A program made the position numbers and the translations under genes. Shown in pieces: positions 42,764-45,139 of a stretch of 45,139 nt of DNA (position 1 is its first letter; every line of letters starts with the position of its first letter). The notes beneath the pieces are model-generated. The model saw only the letters and a program-made list of their open reading frames with translations. It had not been told where the DNA came from and ran no database searches. The stretch comes from CAWIHA01 sp963835855 (GTDB taxonomy: Bacteria > Acidobacteriota > Terriglobia > Bryobacterales > Bryobacteraceae). The stretch covers positions 1 through 45,139 of the forward strand of contig CAWIHA010000041.1 in NCBI GenBank assembly GCA_963835855.1. The letters run 5' to 3'.

Positions 42764-43624
42764 ATGGCAGGTCAGGACGGCGCCGCGCAGGCCGCAATCC
42801 CCGGTGGAGACAACGTCAAGGTCGAGTTCGAGGACGGCATCGCCTGGGTCAAGCTGAACCGGCCGGAGAAGCGCAACGCCATGAGCGTCGCGCTCGCCGC
42901 CGAGATGGACGAGAGTGCTCGATGCGCTCGGAACTCGACGACCGCTGCGGCGTGCTGGTGCTGACCGGCGACGGCGATGCGTTCTCCGCCGGCATGGACC
43001 TGCAAGCGAATATTTCCGCGAGCACGGACCAGAAGCGCGCTTTCGGACGCAGCGCGCCTACGCGCGACCGCGGCCGCTGGCAGTGGCGCAAGCTGATGAA
43101 TTTACCCCAAGCCGACCATCGCCATGGTCAATGGCTGGTGCTTCGGCGGCGCCTTCACGCCCTTGATCTGCCTGCGATCTCGCGATCGCGGCCGAAGAAG
43201 CGAAATTCGGCCTGTCGGAAATCAATTGGGGCATCATCCCGGCCGGCATGGTGACCGAAAGCCGTCGGCCGCGGTGATAGCACCGCAACGCGCTTTATTA
43301 CATCATGACCGGCGAGCACGTTCGACGGCCGTGTCGGCGGCTGAGCTCGGGCTCGTCAATCAGGCCGTTCCGCTGGCAAAGCTCCTCGACCATACGCGCG
43401 CGCTCGCAAAAACATTGCTCGGAAAGAATCCGGCCGTGCTGCGGGCGGCCAAGCTGTCGTATAAGTATATCCGGGAGATGACATGGGAAGAGGCGGCGGA
43501 ATATCTCACCGCGAAGAACGATCAGACGACCTTCGTCGATCCCGAGCGCGGCCGTGCGCGCGGGATAAGTGAGTTCCTCGATAGCAAGACCTACAAGCCG
43601 GGCCTCGGCAATTATCCGCGCTGA
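42764..43624 (+). pseudogene. ech: p-Hydroxycinnamoyl-CoA (feruloyl-CoA) hydratase-lyase, many frameshifts
   Basis: Pieces in all three frames, in the right order, rebuild a crotonase of about 285 residues. They are VKVEFEDGIAWVKLNRPEKR; ELDDRCGVLVLTGDGDAFSA with GMDL; EYFREHGPEARF; WQWRKLMN; TIAMVNGWCFGGAFTPLI; EAKFGLSEINWGIIPAG; AELGLVNQAVPL; and AKLSYKYIREMTWEEAAEYL to KTYKPGLGNYPR. At least six frame changes occur within 860 bp. The family converts feruloyl-CoA to vanillin and acetyl-CoA. A ribosome-binding site (AAGGAG) precedes the ATG. Either a true pseudogene or a poorly polished stretch of sequence; I favour the latter because the residues themselves are well conserved. Confidence 0.8.
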
Positions 43625-43677
43625 ACCTCCCAGGCGAGTTCTCGCCCGGCGTAAGTTGGAATGCGAGCCAGACCGAG

Positions 43678-45139
43678 ATGGCTGAGACGGCCATGCAGAA
43701 TGCGCAGGCGCGTTCGTCGATCGAGCGCCTTTTCAATCCCAAGTCCGTGGCGATTGCCGGCGTCTCCGCGACGCCGGGCTCGCTGGCGGGGACCGTGCTC
43801 GACAATCTCCGTCGGTTCGGTTTTTCCGGCGCGTTGCACCTGATCCATCCGACCCGCGATGAGGTGCAGGGCTTGCATTGCGTGAAGAGCGTGCGCGATC
43901 TGCCTTATGGCGTGGATTGCGTCGCGCTGGCCATTCCGGCCGCCGGCGTGCTCGACGCCGTCAAAGCCTGCGCCGAGCGCGGCGTCGGCGGGGTCGTCAT
44001 CTTCTCGGCCGGCTTTGCGGAACTCGGTCCCGCGGGCAAGGCGGTGCAGGACGAGATCGCGGCCATTGCGTGGGCAAGCGGCATGGCAGTCGAAGGGCCG
44101 AACTGCCTCGGCTACGTGAATTACACGGACAACATCTGCATCACCTTTTCGATCACCGATCCGCGGCCGCTGACCGGGTCGGGGATCGCGATCGTGTCGC
44201 AGAGCGGCGCCATGGCGACCGTCGTGCGCGCCGGCCTTGAAAGCCACGGGCTCCCTGTGTCGGTCTCCGTCTCGACCGGCAACGAGGCGGCCAACGGCAG
44301 CGAGGATTTCCTCGAACATCTTCTGTCCTCGCCGCAGACCCGTGTCGTCGCCATGGTGGCCGAGCATTTCCGCGACCCGCAACGCTTTCTTGCGCTCGCG
44401 AAGCGGGCGCGCGAGCGTGGTATCGTCCTGGTGCTTCTGCATCCCGGCCGTTCGCTCGCCGCGCGGCAATCGGCGCAGACCCACACCGGGGCGCTCGCGG
44501 GCGACTATGCGGTCATGCGCACCCTGGTCGAACGGCAGGGCGTCATCGTCGTCGACACGCTGGAAGAACTGATCGACCTTGCCGACTGCGCCTTGCGCTG
44601 CAAGAGGCGCCCGCATGGCGGCGTCGGCATTCTCGGGGAATTGGGCGCTTACAAGGCACTCGCTCTCGACTATGCCGAGTCGATCGGTGTCGAACTTCCG
44701 CAGCCGGAGGGCGAGGCCGCCGCCGCGCTCAATGCGATCGCGCCGGGCCTGATCGTTGCCAGCAACCCGCTCGACCTCACCGCGCAAGGCCTGGTCGACC
44801 CCAGCCTCTATGGGCGCGCGCTTGCGGCTTTGCTCGCTAATCCGAAATGCGGCAGCGTGCTGGTGACCATCATCCTGTCGAATGAGAAGCTTGCGATCCG
44901 CAAGATGCCGCCGGTGATCGAGGCGATGCGGCGTTACACCGACACACATACCGTCGTCTTTGCCATGCTGGGCGAGGATGCGCCGATTCCCGCCGCGATG
45001 ATCGAAGAAATCCGCAACGCGGGAATTCCCTTTTTCCGCTCGCCCGAGCGCGCCTTGCGCGCTTTGGCGCGCTTCACGGCCTGGGCCGAGGCGGCGCAAG
45101 AGACGATACCCACCGCGGTGCCGGTGCGCGCCGAGCGGC
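43678..45139 (+). CDS. NDP-forming acyl-CoA synthetase (feruloyl-CoA synthetase-like), runs off the end
   Basis: An open frame of 487 codons with no stop before the window end. The N-terminal CoA-binding Rossmann domain is at about 15-140 (LFNPKSVAIAGVSATPGSLAG; GPNCLGYVNYTDN). A succinyl-CoA-synthetase-like flavodoxin domain follows: GIAIVSQSGAMATVV, SVSTGNEAANGSEDFLEHLL and the phospho-His segment SAQTHTGALAGDYAVM. The ATP-grasp domain is expected beyond the end. In alphaproteobacteria this type follows the hydratase-lyase gene and activates ferulate or coumarate with CoA, so this pair would run hydroxycinnamate breakdown. The frame has no frameshift. Confidence 0.85.
   Translation, partial: MAETAMQNAQARSSIERLFNPKSVAIAGVSATPGSLAGTVLDNLRRFGFSGALHLIHPTRDEVQGLHCVKSVRDLPYGVDCVALAIPAAGVLDAVKACAERGVGGVVIFSAGFAELGPAGKAVQDEIAAIAWASGMAVEGPNCLGYVNYTDNICITFSITDPRPLTGSGIAIVSQSGAMATVVRAGLESHGLPVSVSVSTGNEAANGSEDFLEHLLSSPQTRVVAMVAEHFRDPQRFLALAKRARERGIVLVLLHPGRSLAARQSAQTHTGALAGDYAVMRTLVERQGVIVVDTLEELIDLADCALRCKRRPHGGVGILGELGAYKALALDYAESIGVELPQPEGEAAAALNAIAPGLIVASNPLDLTAQGLVDPSLYGRALAALLANPKCGSVLVTIILSNEKLAIRKMPPVIEAMRRYTDTHTVVFAMLGEDAPIPAAMIEEIRNAGIPFFRSPERALRALARFTAWAEAAQETIPTAVPVRAER

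Noticed and set aside
43612..45099. A 495-residue open frame on the minus strand
   Set aside because: It is the antisense shadow of the acyl-CoA synthetase, which is open to the window end on the plus strand and has clear family motifs. The minus-strand product is a His/Arg/Asp-rich sequence without any domain.
1..45139. CRISPR arrays, tRNA or rRNA genes, insertion sequences
   Set aside because: No regularly spaced repeats, no cloverleaf with a T-arm and anticodon loop, and no transposase-like protein were found on either strand by reading.

Overview
The window is a high-GC bacterial contig made of two parts that do not belong together taxonomically. Positions 1 to about 38,290 look like an Acidobacteriota (Bryobacterales/Solibacter-type) chromosome. 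The reasons are an Oar-like TonB-dependent receptor with an N-terminal carboxypeptidase-regulatory domain, a korDABC 2-oxoacid:ferredoxin oxidoreductase operon, a secreted Tat-type aldo/keto reductase and several lineage-type hypothetical proteins. From about 38,290 to the end the genes look alphaproteobacterial (Bradyrhizobium-like): a NitT/TauT-type ABC transporter, folD, a Bug-family binding protein, and a hydroxycinnamoyl-CoA hydratase-lyase next to an NDP-forming acyl-CoA synthetase. At the boundary a patatin gene (minus strand) and an ABC permease gene (plus strand) both lose their 5' ends at the same point, so a chimeric join or an illegitimate recombination is likely.

Layout. 1-9,070: end of a glycolate-oxidase-like gene, a UroD-fold protein, a membrane protein, an HlyD-type adaptor, a 2H phosphoesterase, xerD and a CCA/poly(A) nucleotidyltransferase. 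9,143-11,989: korDABC. 12,013-15,676: a YbaK deacylase, a pair of EmrE-like transporters, a DUF5677-like gene between two imperfect direct repeats, and small hypotheticals. 15,714-17,953: cstA and its small YbdD-type partner. 17,954-18,879: a hairpin-rich non-coding stretch. 18,880-22,984: glmS, an aldo/keto reductase and an AAA ATPase. 22,957-25,232: a complete retron. 25,356-37,720: two TPR proteins, the TonB-dependent receptor with a divergent DtxR-family regulator, a nucleoside phosphorylase, a phospholipase-C-like protein and a GH3 glucosidase.

The most interesting object is the retron. It has a sigma70-like promoter, an msr-msd RNA with a 26-nt-armed msd hairpin and matching a1/a2 arms, a nucleoside-deoxyribosyltransferase-like effector with a C-terminal helical region, and a retron reverse transcriptase with NAxxH, YADD and VTG motifs. 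It sits between two perfect 35-bp direct repeats. The first copy is the 3' end of the AAA ATPase gene, including the codons of its QLELF tail, so the whole 2.2-kb unit looks like a discrete insertion that kept its target gene intact. No integrase lies inside it.

One-base frameshifts recur in otherwise well-conserved genes (glcD, the nucleotidyltransferase, korA, the ATPase, GH3, the ABC ATPase), mostly in short homopolymers, and the ech gene has many. This looks more like residual sequencing or assembly error than genuine decay, and it creates a false korA-korB fusion. Regulatory signals that can be read directly include an 18-bp palindrome between the TonB receptor and the DtxR-type regulator, an FNR/FixK-type box before a tiny cysteine protein, and an inverted repeat that encloses a start codon.
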